From assembly GCF_030463535.1 (NCBI RefSeq), contig NC_132880.1, forward strand, positions 25,876,487 through 25,940,486: DNA of 64,000 nt, in the 5' to 3' direction. The stretch is from Salminus brasiliensis. Its lineage: Eukaryota > Chordata > Actinopteri > Characiformes > Bryconidae. A model generated the notes under the pieces. That model searched no databases. It saw only the letters and a list, made by a program, of their open reading frames with translations, and was not told the origin of the DNA. Positions 37,065 to 56,400 of the stretch are shown piece after piece. Each line of letters starts with the position of its first letter. The stretch's first letter is position 1. A program made the position numbers and the translations under genes.

Positions 37065-39142
37065 TTGTTTGTTGAATTTGGTACTGCCAATTAACCCACC
37101 CCTTCGTAGCTCCCCGTGACGCCAGCAATAAAGACCTCCAAAACACACAAAGCCAGCCACCGCCTCTTTTCTGAGTAATTAAGCAGCTGACACACTTGGA
37201 GGAAAGGGTCAGGTCCCCAACTCCTCTGTTTAAGTGCGATGAGTGGACAGAGCACATGTACATGTATGTCATTTTGGCTAACGCTCTTATCCAGATCCAT
37301 TTACTTTTAAATCCTGTTACACAGGAATGTCACATTAGGATTTTCACCGAGAGACTCTTATTGGTGTGGCTGGGGGAGATTAAACCTCTGATGAAGTCTG
37401 TTATGGGAGGGACGACAGTGTTGTTACCCACTACACTATACTGACCACTATGAAATGACCCTGCTTGTAAATATAACTCTGAACCATGAGTCAAACCATA
37501 CACTAGTGCAGCGTAACTAAAACACACAAAAAGGGGGGTTCTTACAGTACTGGAATTTGGGCAAGTCTTCATAATCCACTTGCGGTGCCTGAGACTCGAA
37601 CTCCTGCAGCAGGCTTGCACACTTACTGTTCTCCTCCTGCTCCGCCAAATCCGCTGGCTTGTTTCCATCCTGAAAGCAAAATAATGAAGAGTGTAACTCA
37701 GCTTCAGTCAACACATAATATGTGATAAAATCACCTCCAAAACATCTAGTTAATTCGCTGCTTCTATCCTTCTGTTCAGGTCTAACAGCTCTGAATGTAT
37801 TTAATGGACGGTAACACAATCACTTTACCCACTTTTAAGTAAAAAAAAAAATTTGCATTTCTGTTGGACACTGTTTAAAAATGTAACGAACTGAAATATA
37901 TACTTTTTATACTGACATGATCTTTGAGGCTGGGGTTTCCACCGTTTTTCAGGATTAATTTGAGGTTCTGATAGCAGCCCCATGATGCAGCAATATGCAA
38001 CGGTGTCAGATCTTCATTAGACCTGAAATAGAGAAGAAAACATTTTTCAAATACTCAAAATGACATTTACTATAAACATTCTTTTTTTAGAAATAGATCC
38101 AAAAATCAAGCCTGTAAAATAAACTATTAGGGTAAAATCAGATTTTTGTAAAGAAACAAAATCTAGGTTTTGAACTGTGAAGGTCACTCTAACACCATCA
38201 CATTGTTCTGCAGGTCAGACTGGACCTACTGTATGACCAACCTGAGGTTTGGGTCAGCGCCGTGTTGCAGGATCAGTTTAAGGCAGCGAAGCCCTTTCTC
38301 CGACTCTTTACCTGCAGCCAAGTGCACAGCAGCTAAACCCTCAGGAAGTACCAGGTTAGGGTTCACCCCCTGCAGCAGCAAAGACTCGACTGTCCTGTTG
38401 CACAACATATAAACACAACACAAGTGTTAAAGACAAAAGTGCCAGAGATACACTGGTAACTAACAAAACTCATCTGGAAGCAGGAGTTTCTAATAAAGTG
38501 GTCAGTGAGTGGAAGCACAAGGCAGGAGTTTCTAATAAAGTGGTCAGTGAGTGGAAGCACAAGGCAGGAGTTTCTAATAAAGTGGTCAGTGAGTGGAAGC
38601 ACAAGGCAGGAGTTTCTAATAAAGTGGTCAGTGAGTGGAAGCACAAGGCAGGAGTTTCTAATAAAGTGGTCAGTGAGTGGAAGCACAAGGCAGGAGTTTC
38701 TAATAAAGTGGCCAGTGAGTGGAAGCGCAAGATAGGGGTTTCTAATAAAGTGGCCAGTGAGTGGAAGCACAAGATAGGGGTTTCTAATAAAGTGGCCAGT
38801 GAGTGGAAGCACAAGATAGGGGTTTCTAATAAAGTGGCCAGAGAGTGGAAGCACAAGATAGGGGTTTCTAATAAAGTGGCCAGTGAGTGGAAGCACAAGA
38901 TAGGGGTTTCTAATAAAGTGGCCAGAGAGTGGAAGCACAAGATAGGGGTTTCTAATAAAGTGGCCAGAGATTGGAAGCACAAGATAGGGGTTTCTAATAA
39001 AGTGGCCAGTGAGTGGAAGCGCAAGGTAATCCATCTTAGCAGAAACTGAGTGAATAGTGTTGACAGACAGACTTTACCTGACATCCGTGTCGTTCACTGC
39101 AGTGTAAAGTAGGGAGGCTAGATCTGAATTACTCCTCTTCAT
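31318..39142 (-). CDS. ankle1: Ankyrin repeat and LEM domain-containing nuclease 1
   Basis: DNA endonuclease of the ankyrin/LEM/GIY-YIG type; in animals this family cuts branched or bridging DNA. Exons in transcript order: 39142-39078, 38394-38242, 38022-37917, 37669-37546, 36920-34470, 33911-33749, 33596-33434, 32422-32305, 31490-31318. Phases are continuous, giving 1171 residues. Ankyrin repeats fill about residues 10-125 (GLAAVHLAAG, LTPLHIAASWGCYQNL). The LEM domain is at about 913-949 (TDRELRRRLVELG). The GIY-YIG domain starts near 1013 with FNYLLLDPR and YVGKGKRSRP (Tyr1015, Tyr1048) and continues through NVIPVEAYTREA. Exon 5 is 2451 nt and Ser-rich. It makes the protein about twice the roughly 600-residue mammalian length and carries an internal duplication. 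All key nuclease motifs look intact. Confidence 0.93.
31643..31676. repeat. (AT)n microsatellite
   Basis: About 17 AT units in the last ankle1 intron. Confidence 0.9.
34870..35508 (-). repeat. In-frame tandem duplication inside ankle1 exon 5
   Basis: Two units of about 112 codons lie head to tail (about 35508-35173 and 35172-34870). Each begins with an ER(D/E)FLTSDVSTSSER block. Each then carries QMQTSHRSPYA-like, SLxSGSxSSxDC and SSGCTPR blocks in the same order. The copies differ by many substitutions and small gaps, so the duplication is not recent. Confidence 0.85.
37031..37061. repeat. Poly-T tract
   Basis: About 31 T on the plus strand, which is poly-A in the ankle1 sense, in the intron before exon 5. 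Confidence 0.9.
37262..37445 (-). mobile_element. SINE-like remnant with L2-type tail
   Basis: 'ttttggctaacgctcttatc' is the reverse complement of the LINE L2-type 3' tail. About 150 bp away, 'gttacccactacactatact' resembles the inverted start of a tRNA-derived SINE. Boundaries are uncertain. Confidence 0.35.
38478..39027. repeat. 42-bp minisatellite in ankle1 intron 1, about 13 copies
   Basis: Unit 'tttctaataaagtggtcagt' plus 'gagtggaagcacaaggcagg' and short variants, 42 bp. The first five units are of the 'ggtcagt/aaggcagg' type and the rest of the 'ggccag/aagatagg' type. Because 42 is divisible by three and the unit has no stop in several frames, both strands show long repetitive open frames; these are not genes. 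Confidence 0.97.
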
Positions 39143-39451
39143 GGTTCTGCGTTTCTGAGAGCTGAACTCCAGATTAGTGGGTTCTTCAGTTTAGCTGAAG
39201 TTCTGTATGAAGCTCATTAGCATTAGCGCTAGCTACCTTCACATAAACCGCACAAAGAGCGGCTGCGTTCAGAAGCGGGTGTGCAGGGATTTTCTGCATG
39301 TAAACGGTCAAGAATGCGTTATCTGATCAGTTAGTTGGTCATAAGTAAAACAGGGTCTGCTGAGAACGCTGTGCCCTTTCTTTTGCAGATTAAATTTCCC
39401 TCCGTTGATGTTTGTGTTGTTTCTGTGGTGAATCGCTGCCATGACCCACAG

Positions 39452-39464
39452 CGCCACCCGCTGG
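39452..39464 (-). promoter_or_regulatory. CTCF-like motif
   Basis: On the minus strand CCAGCGGGTGGCG matches the CTCF core at 12 of 13 positions. It lies between the divergent ankle1 and psmd3 genes. Confidence 0.4.
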
Positions 39465-39845
39465 AATGGAGGACAGGCGTTTTGTTATTTACGCGTGTTT
39501 ATTAATTTTAAAATGCTACGCACTAATACTTATTGTATTATGTTATGTTTGTTGATTGTAATAGGCTCACTATGCTTTGTCAATATTACTTCAAAATTAA
39601 TTAAGCAGCTTTTTTCATTTTATGCGTTTCAGTTAACCGTTTTGTCTGTTTATCTATTTATTATGAAATATAAACACAACAATAATGCAACTACTACTAC
39701 TAATAAAAATAATAATAATAACAATAAACACCTCTTCCAAAAATACTTAGGCAACGTGTACTGTATGTTGAGTATTGTGTGTCTAAACTGACTTTTCTGG
39801 ATAGGGGATCTGCTAAATGTAAATGAAAAATGTTAAATGTACCGT

Positions 39846-39847
<2 letters not shown>

Positions 39848-39895
<48 letters not shown>
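39848..39895. repeat. (AT)n microsatellite upstream of psmd3
   Basis: About 24 AT units, 280 bp before the psmd3 start codon. Confidence 0.95.
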
Positions 39896-39899
<4 letters not shown>

Positions 39900-40174
39900 A
39901 ATTATTCTGTTGTTTATGATATTATTATATTATTTCTGGCCGTGGTCTGTTCCTCGGTCATCTACTACTCTGCCTGCTCCGCTTCTCTCTCATCTATTGT
40001 TGTTCCTGCCCGTATCCCACACTGCTTTGCTCTTCAAGAGTGTCCAGTCATTCTGCGTTAGCATTAGCGTTAGCTTCGCTCCGGAGCCGCTGCTTTATTT
40101 CAGTGTGGTTTTCTCTCCGGTTTGTTGTGTTTTTACTGCAGGAGTTTTAATTAAACTCCACATTTCGGTTCAGG

Positions 40175-48300
<8,126 letters not shown>

Positions 48301-48860
48301 TCCGATGGGGCAGAAGAAACCTGATCTCTGTGTTTTTCCTCTTACTTCTTTATCTAGCCTTTCTGTTCTGCTCCAGTCCTCTTTAAAGAGATGCTCAGCC
48401 CTGCAGCAAGCCCATTCAGTACTGTCTATCTGCTTACAGCCAGGCACAAACCAGCCTGAATCTCACCTGCTTTCACTTTTTGTTTTCAGTGCAGGCAGGG
48501 CCCATTAACCATTAGCATACATCAGAAGCACCCGTTAGTTTAGTTGAACTGTTAAGACACACAGTTTACATTTAAAGCCCCAAAATCCTACGTTTTATCA
48601 TTATTCATTTGGCCCTTTTCTGTAGCCTTATTAGCTATGGGATTGGAGCCCACACGTCAGAAGTGATTAGACTATACAAATCAAAACTGAAAGAAACCTT
48701 AGATTCAGGTTGGAGTGTACCAGGCTGTGGTCGCAGATGTAAAATCCTTGGAGATCAGACCATTTTCACTTTTGTAATCTCTTGTGCATTTCTGCATCTA
48801 GGGCCGTCTGATATGGCCGTCTATGGTTGGAAAGTTAATAAAAGAGAGAACTGACCTTCT
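48301..48860 (+). other. psmd3 3'UTR
   Basis: Runs from the TGA at 48298-48300 to a poly(A) signal AATAAA at 48837-48842. Downstream sequence shows no further exon. Confidence 0.65.
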
Positions 48861-50160
48861 GCTTTTTGCAACCAGTTTTGTCCACCATATTCTAGTAGTA
48901 GTAGTCTAATTGAGTCACTCGAGTCACAATGATTTGATAATTTCCCAACCTGGAATTTTGCAGGCTTATGTAACCTGGCTGACGGCTCAGACTCTGTACA
49001 GTAAGAGGACTCTTCCTTCTCTAGTAAAGGCCATGTGTGATTTGTTTCACAAGAGTGAATCCTGTGTACAATTAAAGTTTTTCTATGAATAACACTTGCA
49101 GGATGTGTGTGTGCTTCAGTTAAATGCTCAAGAAGAACAGGAAATGGCTGCATTAGAAGTGCAATAGCTGCTTGCTAAAGCCAGGACTGGAGCTGTTATT
49201 TCTATAATTTGTTGAGTCATGGCTGATGAATCAGTTAATATATGTAATAAAGTTTGTTTTATTCCTTATAGCACAGTCAAACGACAGATCTCTGTTCAAT
49301 GTAGTGTAATGGCCTGCTGGAGTGACTGTGTGGATAATGTGAACATGGAAGAGCACTTTCTAAATTAGCAAATGCCATATCGCCCCGTACGCTTCCTGTA
49401 GTGCATTACAGTTGGTCAGATGGACCTTTACAGTGTTTAGTAGAATGCGTTTGCCAAATACTGTAAATGTGACCTGTACTGTGGTCAAGGTTTCTTCTAA
49501 ACACGGCCCAGTGTTTTTTATACCGCAGTGCCGTCACAATCGCCTCCAGCTGCTGTGCTTGCGTGCCTCACTGACCTCACAGCTTTGTTGAAAAGCTTCT
49601 GAGCTGTCCTGCTCAGTCTGAAGCCTGGCCAATCCAGTTTCTGGGTTTACTTAAGATTTGTGTTTATCCCAGCTGGGAACTGCATCAGATCAGTTTGTGC
49701 CACTGTGGTTCCAAACAGAAGTTCTTGGGTGCTTTTTCCCATGATGATGCTGATGTTGGTCTCAGAGGTTTGGTGCTTTGTGGCATTTTCCAGAAGTCTC
49801 GTTTGTTTTTAAAGACAGAGCTGGGCCAAAAATAAAATTTTCACATTTTCCATATGAGCTAAAATGTAATCTACATTAGCCATGACATGTTTGGTGGCTA
49901 AAGCTCATTTAAGGCTAATGTAGCTAAACAGAAGATCACACCAGATTGAGCAGAGCAAAAAACAGTAGCAGCGTCTTTGAAGGGTTAACCAGCTTTGGTG
50001 TTTAAAGAGTGTGTAGCATGTGCCTACAGCAGGTTTAGGGTCTAAGGTTTAATATAGAAACGGTTTAGCATGTAAAACACATTTAGTGGACAGACTGAAA
50101 ATTACCATAATACATTCACCCTGAAAGCTCTTCTGGCTGGTCATTTAGGCTAGTGTAAAC
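48861..50160. other. Spacer downstream of psmd3
   Basis: No gene or clear element is recognisable. A short copy of the 'cactacaggaagtgtagg' motif, inverted, is at about 49385-49415. Confidence 0.4.
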
Positions 50161-50164
50161 CGTT

Positions 50165-51300
50165 ACAATGCCCTCCATAATGTTTGGGACAAAGATGTGA
50201 AAAATCAGACGTGATTGAGCATCACTGGTTTGAATTCCGGTTATACATAATGCTGCTTGCCATTGGCACTCGTAGTGTGACGATGGTCAGCACAGGCCTC
50301 TGTTAGCCATTTTCCGTGGCTGGAAAGCCATGCTTTCCTTTGAGTGTGCTGGCTACTGGGTGATGCCGCATCAGCGACAGTTCGAAGAGAGGTGGTGGAG
50401 ACATGCTAGTCTTCACCCTTCTAGTGTTGTGGGGCACTGCTAGTGATGGGGCAATTCACATGATGGATTGACAGGAATTGAGTAATTAACCTTTCAAATT
50501 ATGTGGAAAATGGGGTAAACTTTTTATTAAAGGGCAGACATTATTAATGTACACATTCCAGGCTTTGCACATGTGTTCATTATTACTCAGGTGTGTTCTC
50601 ATAGGCATAAGATATCTAGGCTTGCTTCTAAGCTTTCAAACTCTTTTAGAATCTAGAGGGCAAGAGGATCTTTGGTCAACTTTAGGATTGCCAACATCAA
50701 CTGTTTGGAATATCATTAAAAAGGAAGAACACCCTGGCAAGCTTATTAATCACAAAGGGACTGGTGGGTCAAGGAAGACCTCCACTGCAGATAGCAGAGG
50801 AATCTTCAATTCTCTGTATTTATCAAAGACTACTATCCACAGAAGACTGCATGAGCAGAAATACAGTGTCTACAATGCAAGATGCAAACCATTAAAACAG
50901 CATGGGCAGATTCCAGTTTGCAGAATTCTGGAAAAAGGTCTTGTGGACAGATGCCAGCTCATCTGTTAAACATGGTGGTGGGTTGTCAGGTGTGGGTTTA
51001 TGGCATGTATGGCTGCCACAGGTACCGGTATGCTTCTCTTTATTGATGATGTTGTAGCACAACGAGTTCTGAGGTGTAGAGGAACATCTTATCTGCTCGG
51101 GTTCCAGTAAATACTTTCAGACTTGGGAGGCTCTTATTCTACAGCCAGATGATGATCCCTGATGATCCCAAACATACTGCTAAGGCAACACACAAAGGGC
51201 TGAAGATCCCTGTATTAGAGGCTCGGCAGAGCATCCCCAGAGGAGATACTCAGCACCTGGTGAAATGCCCTTAAATTAAAGTATGTGGACTTTAATCATG
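50165..51300 (+). mobile_element. Decayed Tc1-like transposon
   Basis: 'ccctccataatgtttgggac' at about 50170 is a terminal-repeat sequence of a fish Tc1-like family. Broken frames downstream (50641-50960) show a helix-turn-helix-like LGLPTSTVWNIIKKE segment and TTIHRRLHEQKYS. A damaged catalytic region follows, including a DPKHT-like 'gatcccaaacatactgctaa' at about 51165. Stops and frameshifts throughout mean it is inactive. Confidence 0.65.
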
Positions 51301-51377
51301 CCTGATTGGTTTGCTTACGTTTTCAAGATTTAGAGCAGAGGAGCATATAGAGAAAAATGACCCAGACAGAGCAGAGC

Positions 51378-51378
51378 G

Positions 51379-51411
<33 letters not shown>

Positions 51412-51420
51412 TATGTGTGT
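51378..51420. repeat. (GT)n microsatellite
   Basis: About 20 GT units with two TAT interruptions, at the edge of the CpG-rich segment. Confidence 0.9.
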
Positions 51421-51429
51421 GGGCCAGTC

Positions 51430-51730
51430 TGTGTGAAAGTCGAAAGTGAATCGACAGACCCTCGCGCCTCGCGGTGAAATTCGGTGCACTCCTGTGTGAT
51501 CGCAGCGGAAACAGTCGTCCGCAGGTCTGCTAATGTAGCTAGCTACCGTGGGAAGCAACAGGGGCGAGCACCAACTTTAACGCCAGGTTCACCGTTGCCA
51601 TGACAACCGCGCGAGCTCTGACCTGTCTAGCTAGCGAGGTGCAGCTCGAGCCGCTCTCGTTTTCTGCCTGCGCGTGTCAGCGCGAGCTGAGTAATAGCTA
51701 GTGTATGCAGGTGGGTCTTGGCGTCAACGT
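51430..51730. promoter_or_regulatory. Orphan CpG-rich segment with RFX X-box
   Basis: About 300 bp are much richer in CpG than the surroundings ('cctcgcgcctcgcggtgaaa', 'ctgcctgcgcgtgtcagcgc'). They contain GTTGCCATGACAAC at 51594-51607, a perfect RFX X-box half-site pair. No coding exon is adjacent. It may be the start of an unannotated transcript or a distal element of csf3/psmd3. Confidence 0.5.
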
Positions 51731-51960
51731 TTCGTCAGCCCTCGCCTTTTAAGCTGTAAAGTCTTAACAAGCGAACTACATGCCATTTCAAGCTCAGCTC
51801 GAACGTAAATACATAATAGATAAATAAATAAACACATAAATGAACAAATAAATAAACACCCAGGTTAGTCTAATTTATTTGGGGGAGGGAGGGAGGAGGG
51901 GGGACTCAAGAGGGACAAACGCTGGGTCCTTTCCCATGATATTCTTATTGAGACGCACCT

Positions 51961-51965
<5 letters not shown>

Positions 51966-51997
<32 letters not shown>
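51966..51997. repeat. (GT)n microsatellite
   Basis: About 16 GT units. Confidence 0.9.
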
Positions 51998-51999
<2 letters not shown>

Positions 52000-52096
52000 A
52001 ATAATAAACACAAGTAATGCTACATGTACATGTTGTTTTTTGTTGTTTTTGTAGTGAAAGTCCGTTTTCCTTTTTAAATATGTAAACATCATGTCA

Positions 52097-52277
52097 TTAA
52101 AAACATCAATAAATACATTATAGATTTTATTAGTCTAGAAAAACAAATAAAAGAGGTAATCAATAATTAAAAACAGCAATAAATACATTATAGATTTTAT
52201 TAATCTAGAAAAACATAAAAGAGGTAATCAATAATTAAAAACAGCAATAAATACATTATAGATTTTATTAATCTAGA
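52097..52277. repeat. 68-72-bp tandem repeat, about 2.7 copies
   Basis: The unit contains 'caataaatacattatagatt' and 'aaaagaggtaatcaataatt'. The second and third copies are nearly identical and the first has a 3-4 bp insertion. A diverged relative lies near 52520-52560. Confidence 0.85.
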
Positions 52278-53349
52278 CAAATGAATAAATAAAATATGTA
52301 AACAGTAATAGAAATTAAGAAATAATAAATACATACTTTATTGTATTTAAATAAAATAAAATAAAAGGCTAAAATCTGTGAATCACTGAATTGTTCAAAG
52401 GTTTTCCCATCAATCCAAAAAAAACCTTTAATTACCAATGCATCCAAATGGTTCTTTGAGTTATTAAAAAGTTAGTAATTCAAAAAAGTTAGTAATTAAA
52501 AACTTAGTAATTATAAAACTGTAATAAATACATTATACATTGTATTAGTCTAGAAAAAACTAATACATGAACAATTAAAACAAAAAAAGCTCATATCTGT
52601 GAATTGTTCAATTGAACATTTTTCCCATCAATCCAAATAACCCTTTAGTTACTAATGCTTCCAAATTGGTTCACTGTCACAAATGACTTTTGTACATGTA
52701 AATAGCAAATTAGTTTCATTTTAGGCACAGTTGGAATTTGTTTTCTGAATGGGGTAATAACTAAAATGTAGCATATTTATTGTGCCATTACTTTTGCACA
52801 CACATGTTAAATAATGTATGTATTTTTGCAATTTGTTAAAATGAGTAAATCAACAGTTATTCTGCTATAGACTTTGAACAGGGGTGCCCTGTGTTTAGAA
52901 TCACTTTATTATAGAAGGAAATCCCAGATTGGGAAACGGCAACTGGGCTTGTCGGAGTGACGTTTAAGAAGGAAGTAGACAATTATGATGTGTTATGTTA
53001 TGACGTGTGTGTGTGTGTGTGTCTTCCTCAAATGATTAAACCCACATGGAGCTTGGCATGTGTTGGGGGTTAAAACTTAAGCACAAAATAAAATAAAGCA
53101 GAGCTTTGAAACTGGAGTTGAGATCATTAATAACTGGGCAATGTTATAAAGTGTGTGTGCAGCTTACGTATAAACTCTGTGTGTGTGTTTAAATAATGGA
53201 ACCCCTACATGAGCCCCTTTTTCCTGAGCTAATCGTTTTGTGGGTCAGAAACCAAGTCTAGGGGGCTTTTATGATCCCCTCTGATAACAGTTTAACTCCC
53301 TCAGATCCTGTGTGCTTTGCACATATCCATGCATCCCTCATCCTATACT

Positions 53350-53445
53350 GTTGCAACACTGAACCCTGTGAAAATTTCCCTGATTGCATATTTCCTCAAC
53401 TCATCAGGGCATTAAATAGAGCCTCTGCACACCAAACCATCAGCA
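53350..53445 (+). promoter_or_regulatory. Proximal csf3 promoter
   Basis: A TATA-like TTAAATA (53412-53418) lies 78 bp before the start codon. Upstream are 'gaaaatttccc' (53370-53380, NF-kB/CK-1-like) and 'attgcatattt' (53383-53393, octamer or C/EBP-like). A TTGCAA palindrome lies at about 53351. The set resembles the composite element known from mammalian CSF3 promoters. Factor binding is inferred. Confidence 0.45.
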
Positions 53446-53496
53446 CCAAAGCAAACTCAGAGCACAGGAAGGCCTCAGTAACACTGCAGAAACACA

Positions 53497-56400
53497 ATGA
53501 GCTCTCTAAACAGTAAGTGCCACTTCATTTCATCTTCATATCTGCTGTGTTCTGTCACTCTTCTCCTCCTGAGGCAGTGCTGGAGAAGATGCTGGAGACT
53601 GCTGGATGTTGTAGTGTGAATTAGGCTAACCGGGCTGTTAGACAGCAGGACTAATGGTTCTCATGCAGTTAGGTCAGAGGTTTGTGTGGAACATTGTGCT
53701 TCATTATTGACTGGCTGTGTTTCTGATCGTGTCTCTGGTTCTCCTTCCACAGTTCTGCCTCTTCTCTGTTCTCTCCTGGCCGTGTCTATCGCAGCTCCGG
53801 TCCAGTTCGCCCTGCAGGCTGATTTTTCTCAGCATGTGGAGCTCGCTAAGAGCTTAACCAAGAAGCTGCTCAGTGAAATCCCCACGGTGCACCAGTCCTG
53901 CATTGGCACTGAGGTAAGGCACATGTGCAACCTGGGTCCAGGTCTTCTGTGCCATGGGATCTTCACTGTAGGTGCGCTGGGAGCTGTACTGGGTTGGGAA
54001 ACACAGATAATCGTCTAACATCAGATTACTGTCAAAGTGCCCCTATAAATAGAATTGGATGTTTATGGGGCTTGTTAAAAGTGAACATCTGTCACTGCTA
54101 CATATGGGTGGTTCTTTAATTGGTTTAATTCATTTTTGACCATAGATTGTGGATTGTGGACAATAGATTGTGGCACTTATTACATTAACCTACTCCATGA
54201 TCAGGAGGAATACATGATTAAATTACTCACTTTTCCCACACATCCAAATGTCACTCTTCTCTCATGGCTGACATGTGCTCCCCTGTCAGTCTTCGTTTCC
54301 ATGATTTTGGCATAAACCAGTTTATCCTTTAAACAATTTCTTAGAGAAATCATAGGCTGTCTCCGTCTGTGTCCGATATCTGGCTTAAGTATCAGATCTG
54401 AAACATTTGTGGAGAAATCTGCATTATTACCATAAAGACATTCCAAATAAACACACTGTGTTTATCGGGGGTTCCTTCTAAAGCTTAAGTTTTCTGAAAC
54501 TGAGATTTAAATGATCCAAAGGGACAATTATTATGAAGAAATTAGTCTATTAAGTATCCAGTGTGAATTACTAACAAGTTATTCAGTATCTACACTGGAT
54601 TCAGTATCTACTATAATTTAGTATCCAGTATGAATTTTTAATTGTGTTTATTTTTATTTGTGTAAATGGTGGTAAATGGTGCTGTCTTGCTTTTTACAAT
54701 GTGGTTGAATTGCTATATTGGGAATCTAAGCTGTGTGTATCTAAAGGATGTAAATTAAAAACTGTGATGTCTGACTTTTGGTGTTTATAGGGTCTCAGTC
54801 TGGAGTCCACCACTGAAATGAAAAACCTGGAGTATTTGACAGCAGTGTTGGCCATTCCTCCAGCCCCCAGACTCATCCCCATCTCAGAGACTTACACACT
54901 GGTAAGACCGCTGTGCTCAGTGTGAAACGAATCAAATGTATTCATTCATCTATTTGAACTAGACTGTGTACTGGATCCTACAGCTTAGTGCTGAGGGGCC
55001 TTTATAACCCTCTAGCCCATGTTCCACATTGGGCATGGTGACGATCGGCTGCTATAGAGCCTCTTATCGTAATTTTAGGAGGAGATTCTACCAGGTGTCC
55101 GTCATTAAAAGGGTCTGTCTGTTTCCACTCCTTTAGGAGATGAGTTTGAGCCACATCGCAGAAGGCCTGCAGCTGCATCAGCATCTCCTTCAAGAAGTGA
55201 AAGAAAAGCTGAAATGCCCAGAAAAACTGACCACTCTTCTAGCAGATGTCAGAGACCTGTCTGCTCAGGTCCACAAGGTGGGTTTGATTTAATTAAAGAG
55301 GGTTTTGAGTGAGTTACAATAAATTATTCAATGTTTAACATGAATTATTCTGTATATACTTTCATTTAGTGTCCAGTATGACTTATTACTACTAACTACA
55401 AGTGATTCAGTATCTACTATGAATTATTCAGTATCTGCTATGAATTGTATGATATATTCTATAAATTGTTCAGTGTTTACTTTAATTTAGTATTCAGTAT
55501 ACAGTACTCGGTAACTGCAAGTTATTCAGTATTCACTCTGAATTATTCAGTATCTACAAACTGTTCAGTATGTACTATAATTTAATATCCACTATGAATT
55601 ATTTAGTATCCACTATAATTTAGTATTTACTATGAAATGATCAGTAACTATGAATTATTCAGTATCTACTAAAATTTGGTATCCAGTACGACATGATCAG
55701 TAACTATAAGTGTTTCAGTATCCACGCTGAACTGTTCAGTATCCACTATAATTTAGTATCCAATATGAAATGATCAGTAACTATGAATTATTCGGTGTCT
55801 ACTAAACTTTGGTATCCAGTATGACATGATCAGTAACTATAAGTGTTTCAGTATCCACCCTGAACTGTTCGGTATCTATTATGAATTATTCAGTATCCAC
55901 TATAATTTAGTATCCAGTATGAAATGATCAGTAACTATAAATTATTCAGTATCTGCTATGAATTGTATGGTATAATCTATACATTGTCCAGTAATTTACT
56001 ATAATTTAGTATCCAGTATGAAGTACTCAGTAACTGCAAGTTGTTCAGTATTCACTCTGAATTGTTCAGTATCCACTATAATGTAGTATCCAGTATGAAA
56101 TGATCAACAACAAGTAATTCAGTTTGCACAGAATTGTTTGGTGTCTACTATCATTTAATATGCACTCTGAATAATTCAGTATCTACAATAAATGATTTAT
56201 TTGCTTTGAATCTACTAAATTAGTATCTACTATTAAACTAATAAGTGAGTTCTATAGTAATGTGAGTGTGGGGTGTAAGGTCTTAATCCCTAAATTAACC
56301 AGTGTGTGTGTTTGTGTTCAGGTCCAGCAGCTGGCCCAGATCACTCCACCAGAACCACAAATCCAGTCATCCTCTCTCTCCTCTCATCTAACCGGTGATT

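Larger units (their letters stand above)
39143..40174. promoter_or_regulatory. Divergent promoter interval, ankle1 and psmd3
   Basis: Only 1032 bp separate the two start codons, which point away from each other. A 'cattagcattagcgctagct' stretch at about 39216-39235 lies on the ankle1 side, and a related 'cgttagcattagcgttagct' lies at about 40055-40074 next to psmd3. An (AT)n tract and a CTCF-like motif lie between them. No classic TATA box is evident. Confidence 0.55.

Noticed and set aside
38363-39084. Open frames of about 180-220 codons on both strands
   Set aside because: They are created by the 42-bp repeat, whose period is divisible by three; the amino-acid repeats have no family resemblance and overlap intron 1 of ankle1.
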